Part shown: positions 37,484 to 45,216 of the stretch, piece by piece
Layout of the letters: every line of letters starts with the position of its first letter
Numbering within the stretch: position 1 is the first letter of the stretch
Source of the DNA: Caldifarciminota bacterium
GTDB taxonomy: Bacteria > Hydrothermota > Hydrothermia > UBA1063 > CAJXJZ01
DNA length: 64,000 nt
NCBI GenBank assembly: GCA_026986775.1
Contig: JALSNX010000001.1
Coordinates: forward strand, 1 to 64,000
Direction: 5' to 3'
Position numbers and translations under genes: made by a program
The notes under the pieces: model-generated
Database searches by the model: none
The model's input: only the letters and a program-made list of their open reading frames with translations
What the model was told of the DNA's origin: nothing

Positions 37484-38310
37484 ATCTCTATCTCCCTTTT
37501 TGCATTCCTGAAATTAAACCTTACAAAGTAAAGGGATTTTCCTTTTATCATCACAGGATAAACGGGTGTATCAAATTTAAATACTTTATCTATACCCATT
37601 ATCCTACCATTTTTAGTTTTTAAAAGAAAAATCGCGGTTTCTGGTGTCTTTTGATCTGATGGTTTGTTTGACACAGACCTGTAATAAAATCCCCAGGCAA
37701 CCATATTGGTATTTTCACCTCTAAAAGAGGAAATGCCCACTATTCCTCCCTTCAGAAACTTTCCTCTACCCGATTCAGCTATACCATAAGAGGGTAAATA
37801 CCTTTTCAGGGAATCCAATAATATTGTCCTTCTCTTTCTTGATAAAATATCATAATAAAGCGCCCTGAAATGAGAAGGTGAAATAAGATAAAACCCTATG
37901 TAAGAAGGCGTTATACTCAGATAATCTCCTTTAAAATATAAGGTATCAATTTTTTGAGATAAAAGCCATAGTAAATAGACTGTATCCCGAGTTAAGAAAG
38001 CGACCCAATTACCACCTGCAGTAACATCAAGAATATGGCGTTTATCAAGTAACCGGTTATTATTGAGATAAACACCATCATGTCTTAAATAAAAATAAAA
38101 AGTATCAATCACGAAAAATAGTCCGCGCATTTTTATGGGTTTCACAGTATCAACAATCACAGAGTCGCTTTCATATTCAATCTTAAGAACATAGTCTGAT
38201 GTAATAAAATAAGAATTGTCATTTGCAAAATACCACCTTTTGACGGTATTAAACATCCCAATATCCAGTTTTACATTGAATGTAAGTAATGTAAATAAAA
38301 GCATTTTCAT
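37468..38310 (-). CDS. Exported beta-propeller-like protein B
   Basis: 280 residues with a short N-terminal hydrophobic signal (MLLFTLLTFNV). The remainder consists of repeated strands with aspartates and aromatics (FVIDTFYFYLRHDGVYL, NWVAFLTRDTVYLLW, YLSITPSYIGFYLI), consistent with a small propeller. It has no enzyme motif. It lies two bases after protein A and overlaps precursor 2, so it belongs to the RiPP operon. It may bind, process or provide immunity to the peptide in the periplasm. These roles are guesses. Confidence 0.6.
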   Translation of the reverse strand: MKMLLFTLLTFNVKLDIGMFNTVKRWYFANDNSYFITSDYVLKIEYESDSVIVDTVKPIKMRGLFFVIDTFYFYLRHDGVYLNNNRLLDKRHILDVTAGGNWVAFLTRDTVYLLWLLSQKIDTLYFKGDYLSITPSYIGFYLISPSHFRALYYDILSRKRRTILLDSLKRYLPSYGIAESGRGKFLKGGIVGISSFRGENTNMVAWGFYYRSVSNKPSDQKTPETAIFLLKTKNGRIMGIDKVFKFDTPVYPVMIKGKSLYFVRFNFRNAKREIEIWKAI

Positions 38311-38312
38311 AT

Positions 38313-39221
38313 CTACTTTATCCCAAGATCAAAAGGAGATATTTTTACCAATTCATGACCTTCATTCGTGATATAAAACATGTTTTCATCTGGCTCATAT
38401 TTCAGCAATCTGGCAGAGCGCGGGAATCTTATAACTTTTTTAATTTTCAAACTATTCCTATCCACTAAAACCAATACGTTCTTTTCTTCCTTTTTAAGGT
38501 CTCTTCTCTGAAGAATATAATAGTTTTTATATGTTAAAATTCCGGCATATGATGATACAGGATAGAAAGCTATGCTTCTGCCCCTTTCTTTTCTCATAAC
38601 CTCTGCTCTTAAGTCCCTTGCTTTTTTTATGTGAAAAAGAGACAAAAATTTCCCATTTTTAAGAGAAAAGGTCAAAAGAATCATTTTTCTTGCTTCAAAA
38701 AATATCGCTGTATCATTATGAGATGTTGCAATCCACATATCAGAAGGTGAAAAATCTTTGTATTCAACTTCTTTTCTCGTAATCTTCTTATCATTGAGTG
38801 ATATGTGAACTATATATCCCTGACCCAAAAGTAAAAGATATCCATTTTCTCCACTCATGGTATAAGGTGATTCCTTTAAAAGAAACTGGCCAAGATACTT
38901 ACCCATGAAGTTGTAATAGTTGATTTTCTTTGCAATTTTTTCATATATATATATTATCGTGTCGCTGCAAACGAGGGAATTGGTTCCAAAAAATGAGATT
39001 TCCTCAGGTGCATTCCCCAGTGGTATGTAACCGGAATCCACATCGGAAGTTGCCATATTGTATCTATATAGTATTGCGTTTTTAGAGCCAACTGGCATTG
39101 AAAGAAAGACAATACTTTTATTACATGATGCTGTGTAAGAATAAGTGGGTAATGAATATCCAACTTTTACCTCTCCCTTAAGAGAAATAATCAGAAGAAT
39201 AAAGACAAAAGACTTAACCAT
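38313..39221 (-). CDS. Exported beta-propeller-like protein A
   Basis: I start at ATG 39221 (302 residues, MVKSFVFILLIISLKG) because AAAGGAGG precedes it and a signal peptide results; the track adds 13 residues. The body has repeated four-strand units, such as SIVFLSMPVGSKNAILYRYN and LLKYEPDENMFYITNEG, like NHL/6-bladed propellers. It overlaps the radical SAM gene by eight bases. No catalytic motif is visible. It resembles protein B in style but not closely in sequence. Confidence 0.65.
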   Translation of the reverse strand: MVKSFVFILLIISLKGEVKVGYSLPTYSYTASCNKSIVFLSMPVGSKNAILYRYNMATSDVDSGYIPLGNAPEEISFFGTNSLVCSDTIIYIYEKIAKKINYYNFMGKYLGQFLLKESPYTMSGENGYLLLLGQGYIVHISLNDKKITRKEVEYKDFSPSDMWIATSHNDTAIFFEARKMILLTFSLKNGKFLSLFHIKKARDLRAEVMRKERGRSIAFYPVSSYAGILTYKNYYILQRRDLKKEEKNVLVLVDRNSLKIKKVIRFPRSARLLKYEPDENMFYITNEGHELVKISPFDLGIK

Positions 39222-40689
39222 CCTGCCTGCCTCCTTTTCCTGCAATATAGGATAAATCAAAGAATCCGGGATTAATTTCCTTCACTTTTGCGTAAACACC
39301 AAGCAGTTTTTCCCAGTATTTCATCTTTGATTTACAGGTTCTTCTAAATAAATCTTCCCGTAATTTTTCATTTCTATATATATGAGCATAACATATATTA
39401 CAAAGCCTTGCTATTGGACAGTCAAGACAATTTTTATTACGCAGGCTTTCTACTTCTTGAACTATTTCATTAATTCTGTCAAAATTAAATCCGTTAAATA
39501 TATCTCCTATTTTTAAGTGGTAATGAACTTTCTCACACGGGTATATACTTCCATCAGGTGCTATAAATGTCCTGTCATGTCCAGGGATACAGAAACCCCC
39601 TATCAGAAATTCCTCTGAGAGTCTGCCCTTTGGACTATTGTGGTAAATAAAAAGGTCTTTGTATAAGAATTGATACAGAAAATCATCAACGATACCATCT
39701 GGAATATCCTCTTTAAGTGTTTTATTTACAAGTTCTTCAATCTGTCTATCAAATTCCTCAATTTCCTCCTTCGTGAAATTTTTATAAAAATCAGTATCAT
39801 ATGGGTCAACCAGAGAAACAAAAACAGGAGCGTGTGTTTTGCATTCCCACAAGTTAATAAAACGAGAGATTGATTTTAAATCAAATGGAGGCGCAAGTGT
39901 TATAATATATCCCACCTTTCTTTCAAAATAGTCTGGAAATTCTTCCTTGAATTTGCATAAATTTCTTTTTATTAACTGGAATGTGGGCTTCTGAGCTCTT
40001 GTGACCCTGTATCTGTCGTGTATTGATTGAGGGCCATCTATGCTAACATTTAAACTGAAATTATGCTCTTTAAGAAATCTACGAATTTTACCATTTGCAA
40101 GTAATGTGCCATTGGTAGTAAGAGAGAATCTAATGGGTTTATCCCTGAAAAGGTTTTCGGCCAAGTTGACCGCATACCTTATATTGTCAAAAGCAAGCAA
40201 AGGCTCTCCTCCATAAAATCCAAGAGAGACACGTTCGCTGAGTCCTGAATGGGATTTAAAAAACAAAAGAGCCTTTTCTATAATCTTTTTGTCCATATAA
40301 ACACCAGTATTCACCCTTTCCCCTTCATAAATCCCGGAAAACTTACAGTATTTACAGGCGAGGTTACAATCCCATGTTATATCCAGAATCATATGAGAGA
40401 GTTTATTTTCCAGATGCTCTCTGATTTCTGTAGGGGAATGGGGAAATGCTGCTCTTTTAAAATAAGGTCTTTTTAGACTGAAGAGTCCAATTTTTCTGTT
40501 ATACTCATCTATTTCCTTTAATGCAAGTTTAATCTTTTCCACAGGATAACTGGATGTCAATTCTTTTATAATGTCATCATCACTTTTACCCTGTATACGA
40601 TAATGCAATATGTCCCTTACTACCTCTGGGACTTTTACTATCATATTTGTCAGGGGAGAATATATATAATCACCTTCCAGAAATAGCAT
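39214..40689 (-). CDS. Radical SAM/SPASM peptide maturase with N-terminal RRE-like domain
   Basis: Start ATG 40689 (491 residues) is chosen because GGAGGTGG sits five bases before it; the track start is in the upstream hairpin. Residues 1-70 (YIYSPLTNMIVKVPEVVRD, KSDDDIIKELTSSYPVEKI) resemble a PqqD-type RiPP recognition element. The radical SAM site is WDCNLACKYC (CxxxCxxC). A full SPASM region follows: C-x12-G-x4-C in CIPGHDRTFIAPDGSIYPC, then CLDCPIARLCNIC and a final TCKSKMKYW. Such enzymes install thioether or C-C crosslinks on Cys-containing precursors and bind two auxiliary 4Fe-4S clusters. The neighbouring Cys-rich peptides are the expected substrates. Confidence 0.92.
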   Translation of the reverse strand: MLFLEGDYIYSPLTNMIVKVPEVVRDILHYRIQGKSDDDIIKELTSSYPVEKIKLALKEIDEYNRKIGLFSLKRPYFKRAAFPHSPTEIREHLENKLSHMILDITWDCNLACKYCKFSGIYEGERVNTGVYMDKKIIEKALLFFKSHSGLSERVSLGFYGGEPLLAFDNIRYAVNLAENLFRDKPIRFSLTTNGTLLANGKIRRFLKEHNFSLNVSIDGPQSIHDRYRVTRAQKPTFQLIKRNLCKFKEEFPDYFERKVGYIITLAPPFDLKSISRFINLWECKTHAPVFVSLVDPYDTDFYKNFTKEEIEEFDRQIEELVNKTLKEDIPDGIVDDFLYQFLYKDLFIYHNSPKGRLSEEFLIGGFCIPGHDRTFIAPDGSIYPCEKVHYHLKIGDIFNGFNFDRINEIVQEVESLRNKNCLDCPIARLCNICYAHIYRNEKLREDLFRRTCKSKMKYWEKLLGVYAKVKEINPGFFDLSYIAGKGGRQDG

Positions 40690-40703
40690 ATCCACCTCCA
40701 TGC

Positions 40704-40740
40704 AAAGCACATGGGGTTCCAAAGGAACCCCATGTGCTTT
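40704..40740. terminator. 17-bp perfect hairpin between precursor and maturase
   Basis: AAAGCACATGGGGTTCC and its exact complement surround a three-base loop. It starts seven bases after the precursor stop and ends just before the maturase ribosome site. No T-run follows on the minus strand, so it should act as a partial terminator or as a 3' stabiliser that lets precursor mRNA outnumber maturase mRNA. Confidence 0.8.
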
Positions 40741-40746
40741 CAATTT

Positions 40747-40893
40747 TTATCTATCCAATGTTCCATCTGCCAGGCCATTAGCATATCCCATCATATAGTC
40801 CCAGTCAGTTTGACAGTTGGGAGAGTAGCATGCGCATACACATGCTTTTGGTGGGATATCACTGGTGAGCATATTTGTTATTATGTTTATCAT
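40747..40893 (-). CDS. Cys-rich RiPP precursor peptide (not in ORF track)
   Basis: 48 residues from ATG 40893, preceded by AAAAAGGAGGTG. The N-terminal 16 residues (MINIITNMLTSDIPPK) look like a leader. The core has four cysteines in ACVCACYSPNC, then TDWDYMMGYANGLADG. It is the first gene after a strong promoter, immediately before the radical SAM maturase. There is no GG cleavage motif. The second precursor at 37322 shares the CxC...C...GYxxG pattern. The modification is predicted to be Cys-derived thioethers, as in sactipeptides or ranthipeptides; that is family-based inference. Confidence 0.85.
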   Translation of the reverse strand: MINIITNMLTSDIPPKACVCACYSPNCQTDWDYMMGYANGLADGTLDR

Positions 40894-40917
40894 AGCACAC
40901 CTCCTTTTTATTTTTTG

Positions 40918-40935
40918 CATCACCTCGAGGTGATG
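40918..40935. promoter_or_regulatory. Perfect 18-bp palindrome at the RiPP transcription start
   Basis: CATCACCTCGAGGTGATG is fully self-complementary and begins five bases after the -10 on the minus strand, so it spans or follows +1. It could be an operator or a 5' mRNA hairpin. The 48.3 kb promoter has CACCCCGGGGTG in the matching place. Confidence 0.75.
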
Positions 40936-40940
40936 TTGAT

Positions 40941-40971
40941 ATTATACAGGGGGGGGGGGATGTTTTGTCAA
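40941..40971 (-). promoter_or_regulatory. RiPP operon promoter with C11 spacer tract
   Basis: On the minus strand TTGACA (40971-40966) and TATAAT (40946-40941) are separated by 19 bp containing eleven consecutive Cs (G run at 40949-40959). Both hexamers are perfect. The 19-bp spacer is longer than optimal. The ten-gene operon from 40893 to 27828 has no other obvious strong promoter. Confidence 0.82.
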
Positions 40972-41183
40972 GAAGTAGTATTAATTTAAACATTAGCTAA
41001 AGTTTAAAATGCTTGTGTTACATGCTCGCTTGATTGCTTAATCATAAAAATTATTTACCTATCTAATGCTATTTCCTTTGACTTATCCGATTACAATCCA
41101 CTACCACCGTAATATAAGAAAACTCTTAAAGAACCAAAATAATCAAGAAATTAACGCTGTTCATAAGCGCATTATTCAGGATC
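40972..41183. promoter_or_regulatory. Upstream region of the RiPP promoter
   Basis: This gap between the -35 box and the acyl-CoA synthetase stop holds a TGATTGCTTAATCA dyad (41031-41044). Its counterpart TGATTAAGTTATCA occurs upstream of the 48.3 kb promoter at a similar distance. A T/A-rich segment next to the -35 is also shared. I see no convincing gene here; the 41066 and 40711 plus-strand ORFs are shadows. Confidence 0.55.
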
Positions 41184-42863
41184 CTACCCTGTATAAAGAT
41201 ACCTTTTTATTTTATTTGTCGGGGTTTTTTCAAAGGGTTCGGGGTGTTCATAGAGTTCGTAAATCTGCGAATATCTCGGAAGACGCTCGTTTGTTTTCTC
41301 TCTTATGTCTCTCAGTATCTCTTTTACTATTCTCTCACGGTTTTCCTCTGAATGCCCCTCAAGTTTATCTTTTAAAAGGTCATAGTTTAAATAAACTTTT
41401 CCAACAATCTTACCGTCCTTTTCATAAACTATGGACTCAAGAACATACACATGCATGTTTAACTTCTCTTCTATTATCTCGGGGAATATATTTTCACCAC
41501 TCGGACCGAGTATCATGTTCTTTGAACGCCCTTTTATGTAAATAAAATTATCCTCATCAACATAACCAAGGTCACCTGTCTTAAACCAGCCGTCTTCACT
41601 CAAAACTTCACGGGTGAGTTCCATGTTTTTATAATACCCTTTCATTACATTGGGGCCTCTCACATATATCTCTCCAATACCTGTTTCAGGTTCAGGGTCT
41701 TTGATTTTCACCTCAACCCATTCTACAATCCTGCCGCTTGCCCTTTTCTTTGTCTCTTTAACAAGAGAGCCACTTATTAAGGGCGCTGTCTCTGTAAGGC
41801 CGTAACCTGTTGCATAGGGGAATTTGATTTTATAATAGAAATCCTCAATATCCTCTGAAAAGGGGGCACCCCCAAGTGTCATTGCCCGAAGCTCCCCACC
41901 AAAGAAATCAATAAGGTTTTTCCTTATCTTGTTTAAAATAACTTTTCTTAAAGGAGACTTCAATAAAATCTTCATCTTTTTTGTCTCAAGCAGGGGCTGG
42001 ATTTTCATCTTGTAAATCTTTTCAAGTATCATGGGAACAGATGCAATTACCGTTGGTTTTACGGATTCTGCCGCCTTCTGTATGAGCCTCGGAACCGGTT
42101 TTTTACCTAAATATGTTATATGTGCTCCCACCGAAAGGGGATACAAAAGCCCGAGAGTAAACTCGTAGGCATGGGCAAGTGGCAGGATGGATAAAAGCCT
42201 GTCGTTCTGGTTCATATCAAAGATTTTTGCAACCTGAATAACATTGGTTACGATGTTTTTGTGGGTTAGCATGACACCTTTTGAATTTCCCGTTGTGCCC
42301 GATGTATAAATGATTGCCGCAAGGTCATCTTCCTCCACGCATTTACCGTAAAGTCCGACTTTTTCGGCAAGGTCGTATATGGCTTCCTTTGCCTTATCGT
42401 AGAGTTTGAATATGGGGCTTACTTCAAGTTCCGAGTCATCGGGTTCAAAATTATCAAGGGTAATAATAAATCTGACATTTCCGAAATCATAGCCCGAAAG
42501 TCGCATAAGTTGTGCCCGTGTTGCAAAAAGCCCTATGGATTCCGAATGTTTCAAGATGTTTGACACATCTTCGGGGTGAAAATCCGCAAGTATAGGGACT
42601 ATAACACCGCCCAAAAACACTGTGGAGAGATATGCAATAACCCAGTTTGGCGAGTTTTCACCTATCAATGCTATTTTGTCGCCTTTAACAACACCTTTTT
42701 CCCTCAAAATGCCACTTATTTCTGTAATCCGCCTGTGAAGTTCCCTGTACGTAATGGTTTCACCACCGAAAATGGACAGAGCGTTTCTGTCGGGATGGAG
42801 TTTAACTGTTGTTTCTATGAGTTTCGGGACAACCCTTTTGTCTATTCTTTTCCACGCATCCAT
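41184..42863 (-). CDS. Long-chain acyl-CoA synthetase-like AMP-forming ligase
   Basis: From ATG 42863 (MDAWKRIDKRVV) the protein has 559 residues; the track adds 23 N-terminal residues without a ribosome site. The P-loop is IIYTSGTTGNSKGVMLTHKN, A5-like ATGYGLTETAPLISG, and A7-like GWFKTGDLGYVDEDNFIYIKGRSKNMI. The C-terminal domain ends PTNKIKRYLY with the catalytic Lys. It activates fatty acids to acyl-CoA in the cytoplasm or at the membrane. It is monocistronic and divergent from the T9SS cargo gene. Confidence 0.88.
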   Translation of the reverse strand: MDAWKRIDKRVVPKLIETTVKLHPDRNALSIFGGETITYRELHRRITEISGILREKGVVKGDKIALIGENSPNWVIAYLSTVFLGGVIVPILADFHPEDVSNILKHSESIGLFATRAQLMRLSGYDFGNVRFIITLDNFEPDDSELEVSPIFKLYDKAKEAIYDLAEKVGLYGKCVEEDDLAAIIYTSGTTGNSKGVMLTHKNIVTNVIQVAKIFDMNQNDRLLSILPLAHAYEFTLGLLYPLSVGAHITYLGKKPVPRLIQKAAESVKPTVIASVPMILEKIYKMKIQPLLETKKMKILLKSPLRKVILNKIRKNLIDFFGGELRAMTLGGAPFSEDIEDFYYKIKFPYATGYGLTETAPLISGSLVKETKKRASGRIVEWVEVKIKDPEPETGIGEIYVRGPNVMKGYYKNMELTREVLSEDGWFKTGDLGYVDEDNFIYIKGRSKNMILGPSGENIFPEIIEEKLNMHVYVLESIVYEKDGKIVGKVYLNYDLLKDKLEGHSEENRERIVKEILRDIREKTNERLPRYSQIYELYEHPEPFEKTPTNKIKRYLYTG

Positions 42864-42922
42864 CTTTAGAATTTTAAAGTGAATAATCTGTTTTTCAAAT
42901 AAATGAAACTTTGAGATTAAAT

Positions 42923-42951
42923 TTGACAGCATTTTATATTTATACTATAAT
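42923..42951 (+). promoter_or_regulatory. Consensus promoter for T9SS cargo gene
   Basis: TTGACA (42923-42928), 17 bp, TATAAT (42946-42951): an exact match to the housekeeping consensus. Transcription from about 42958 gives an 80-nt leader with AGGAGG before ATG 43037. Confidence 0.85.
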
Positions 42952-43036
42952 TAATCAACAGTGTGTAACCTTTTAGATGGTGCAAATTTTGCCGGTATTG
43001 TTGGAATGCTTTTCAGGAAATAGCAGGAGGTTTAAC

Positions 43037-44563
43037 ATGGTAAACCTGAAAAAATTAAGAAACATGGTGTATTCAGTATGTTCCGTCTCAATAATGTTTT
43101 CATTTAATGTAGTTCTATTAGCCAGAACAAATACAATCTATGCTCCTCATACCAATGTTATGGACATCAATCTTCTTGATGGTAATGAGTTTAATATGTA
43201 TATCTCTAACTATGGGAAATTTGGACAATCACCAGAGGGAGGAGCCGGAGCATGGTGGCCATCCAATAGAAGTTCGGAAACATATATATTTGGAGCAGGA
43301 CCGTGGATAGGAGCCATAACAAAGGATGGAGACACAGTTGTTACCTTATTCTATAACCCTAATTCAGGTCAATCTGAGGGTGTACCAGCGCACATAGCAG
43401 ATTCAGATGACCTTTATAACTACAGCGCAGCACTCAGAGACCCCTACGATAGAGTCCATATATATGGAAAAACCACAGACCAGTATGAGTGGCCTCTTAA
43501 GACATCCAGTGGTGAGGACAGTGTTGTTTCCGACATGGATTCTTATGAGGCGTTTATGGACATAGCCCCAGAATATCAGGACTCCACCTCTAAACCCCTT
43601 GGACTTTATGTTGTAGAGCAAACCTATCAATGGGCAGTACCGTATCTTGATAACATACTTTTCAATATTTACGAGATTGAAAATATCAGTAGTGATACAC
43701 TTTTTGATGTTTACGCCGGGATAACATATGATTTTGATGTGGGTAATGAATCCGCTCAGAATGCCAACGACCTTGTAAGGTTTTACAGAAGTTATACATT
43801 TGCAGATGATACAGCCCCAACACTTTTAAACCTTGCATATCAGTATCAGACAGAACCGGAACCTGGATGGGTCGGCGTTGATGGGAATGGATTACCCGGG
43901 GTTATAGGAAGTGTATTTCTTGACTCTCCCCTTGCAACAGATACGGTAATTGTGTGGGACACCATAGGAACTCACGTGGGGCCCGATACAATCTATCCCG
44001 GAGAGCCACTTGGTATGACAGCATTTAAAATTTTCACCGTACAGATAGATCCGTGGACTGATCCCGAAAGATACTCTTTGATGGCAGGATATGATCCTCC
44101 AAGTGCAGGCGGTGCGTACAATCCTTACATGGATGATTGGTATGGACCCGGAGATAAGAGATTTATTCAGGTATCAGGTCCATTTACAATGGCTCCAGGA
44201 CAGAAAATAAGACTTGTATCTGCTATTGTAATGGCTGAAGATACACTTAATATACTCTATGAAGCAAAGAAGGCTTATATATTGTACGAAAACAATTTTT
44301 CTGATGTCTCCGAGAAAAACCATAATCGTGCAGATTGTCCAGAACTTAGAGTTATATTGACCACAAATGGAGTGTTGTTCACAGCCAATTCAAACACAGC
44401 AAAACCGATAATGGTGTCAATTTACGATGCCTGTGGCAGATTGGTAAAAGAGGCTAAAATAAAACGCAAATACTACTTTAAGCCTGAAAAAAGCGGGGTT
44501 TACTTTTACATGGTGAGAAACACCGCAATTAAGGAGCATGGTCAATTTATAGTGATACATTAG
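43037..44563 (+). CDS. Secreted protein with T9SS type A sorting domain
   Basis: Start ATG 43037 (508 residues) follows GCAGGAGG; the earlier track start at 42977 has none. The signal is VCSVSIMFSFNVVLLA. The body is rich in Gly, Asp and aromatics (GGAGAWWPSNRSS, IFGAGPWIGAI) with no recognised enzyme motif. The last 75 residues (PIMVSIYDACGRLVKEA, YFKPEKSGVYFYMVR) fit a T9SS C-terminal domain. It is probably a surface protein. PorX is encoded two genes downstream. Confidence 0.75.
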   Translation: MVNLKKLRNMVYSVCSVSIMFSFNVVLLARTNTIYAPHTNVMDINLLDGNEFNMYISNYGKFGQSPEGGAGAWWPSNRSSETYIFGAGPWIGAITKDGDTVVTLFYNPNSGQSEGVPAHIADSDDLYNYSAALRDPYDRVHIYGKTTDQYEWPLKTSSGEDSVVSDMDSYEAFMDIAPEYQDSTSKPLGLYVVEQTYQWAVPYLDNILFNIYEIENISSDTLFDVYAGITYDFDVGNESAQNANDLVRFYRSYTFADDTAPTLLNLAYQYQTEPEPGWVGVDGNGLPGVIGSVFLDSPLATDTVIVWDTIGTHVGPDTIYPGEPLGMTAFKIFTVQIDPWTDPERYSLMAGYDPPSAGGAYNPYMDDWYGPGDKRFIQVSGPFTMAPGQKIRLVSAIVMAEDTLNILYEAKKAYILYENNFSDVSEKNHNRADCPELRVILTTNGVLFTANSNTAKPIMVSIYDACGRLVKEAKIKRKYYFKPEKSGVYFYMVRNTAIKEHGQFIVIH

Positions 44564-44616
44564 TAATATGGGCCAGCTGTTTTTTTGCACATTAAAATAT
44601 ATCGTGCCACTTTTCC

Positions 44617-44645
44617 TTGACAATTCAGGGATAAGGCTTTATTAT
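44617..44645 (+). promoter_or_regulatory. Promoter giving a near-leaderless mRNA
   Basis: TTGACA (44617-44622), 17 bp and TATTAT (44640-44645). The ATG at 44653 lies seven bases after the -10, where transcription should begin, and there is no ribosome site between them. The transcript is therefore probably leaderless. A TATAAT three bases further right would give a 20-bp spacer and is less likely. Confidence 0.6.
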
Positions 44646-44652
44646 AATCATT

Positions 44653-45216
44653 ATGAAAGGCATTATAAAATTTCTGGGGCTTTTATTAGTTGCTACAATT
44701 GCTTATGGTGGTATAGTCATAAACGAAATAAATTTCTATCCGGAGACATGGGTTGAACTTTATAACTCTTCTCCTTATGATGTATCCCTTAATGGATACT
44801 ACCTTGTAACTCCTGATGGGGAATATCCCCTTGACAATGTAACCATCAAAGCCAACTCCTATGTAATTTTATCTAAAGAACGCCTTTTTTCGGATAAGGA
44901 CTTTCAAATCAATGTAGAGCTATCAAATTCCGGTGGTTTTATTGTTATACTGAAGAACAACAGTATCATTGATTTTGTGAACTGGGGGATGCTTGCTGAG
45001 GAATGGAGAAATTCATACCCTTATCTCTGGGACAATGCACCACTTGCCAATATTAACCTGTCAAGAGAACCTGATGGCACTGATACAGATTCCCCTTCAG
45101 ATTTTAAAAGCACTGAGACGCCCACACCCCTTTCACCCAATGCTCCTATGGGGCTTGACCCTATTTCATGGAGCAGAATAAAAGCTCTCTTCCGTGACGC
45201 ACATAAAAGAATGTAA
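44653..45216 (+). CDS. Lamin-tail-domain (LTD) exported protein
   Basis: 187 residues, signal peptide IIKFLGLLLVATIAYG, then an LTD fold: IVINEINFYPETWVELYNSSPYDVSLNGYYL and SYVILSKE, GGFIVILKNN, DFVNWG. Such domains occur on secreted, often cell-surface, proteins. A Pro/Thr-rich tail leads to a C terminus (RIKALFRDAHKRM) that is not a typical T9SS domain. The stop overlaps the PorX start by one base. Confidence 0.75.
   Translation: MKGIIKFLGLLLVATIAYGGIVINEINFYPETWVELYNSSPYDVSLNGYYLVTPDGEYPLDNVTIKANSYVILSKERLFSDKDFQINVELSNSGGFIVILKNNSIIDFVNWGMLAEEWRNSYPYLWDNAPLANINLSREPDGTDTDSPSDFKSTETPTPLSPNAPMGLDPISWSRIKALFRDAHKRM

Noticed and set aside
40711-40989. Plus-strand ORF across the precursor and poly-G tract
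   Set aside because: It is a shadow of the precursor gene and promoter, has no ribosome site, and its sequence is low complexity around the G run.
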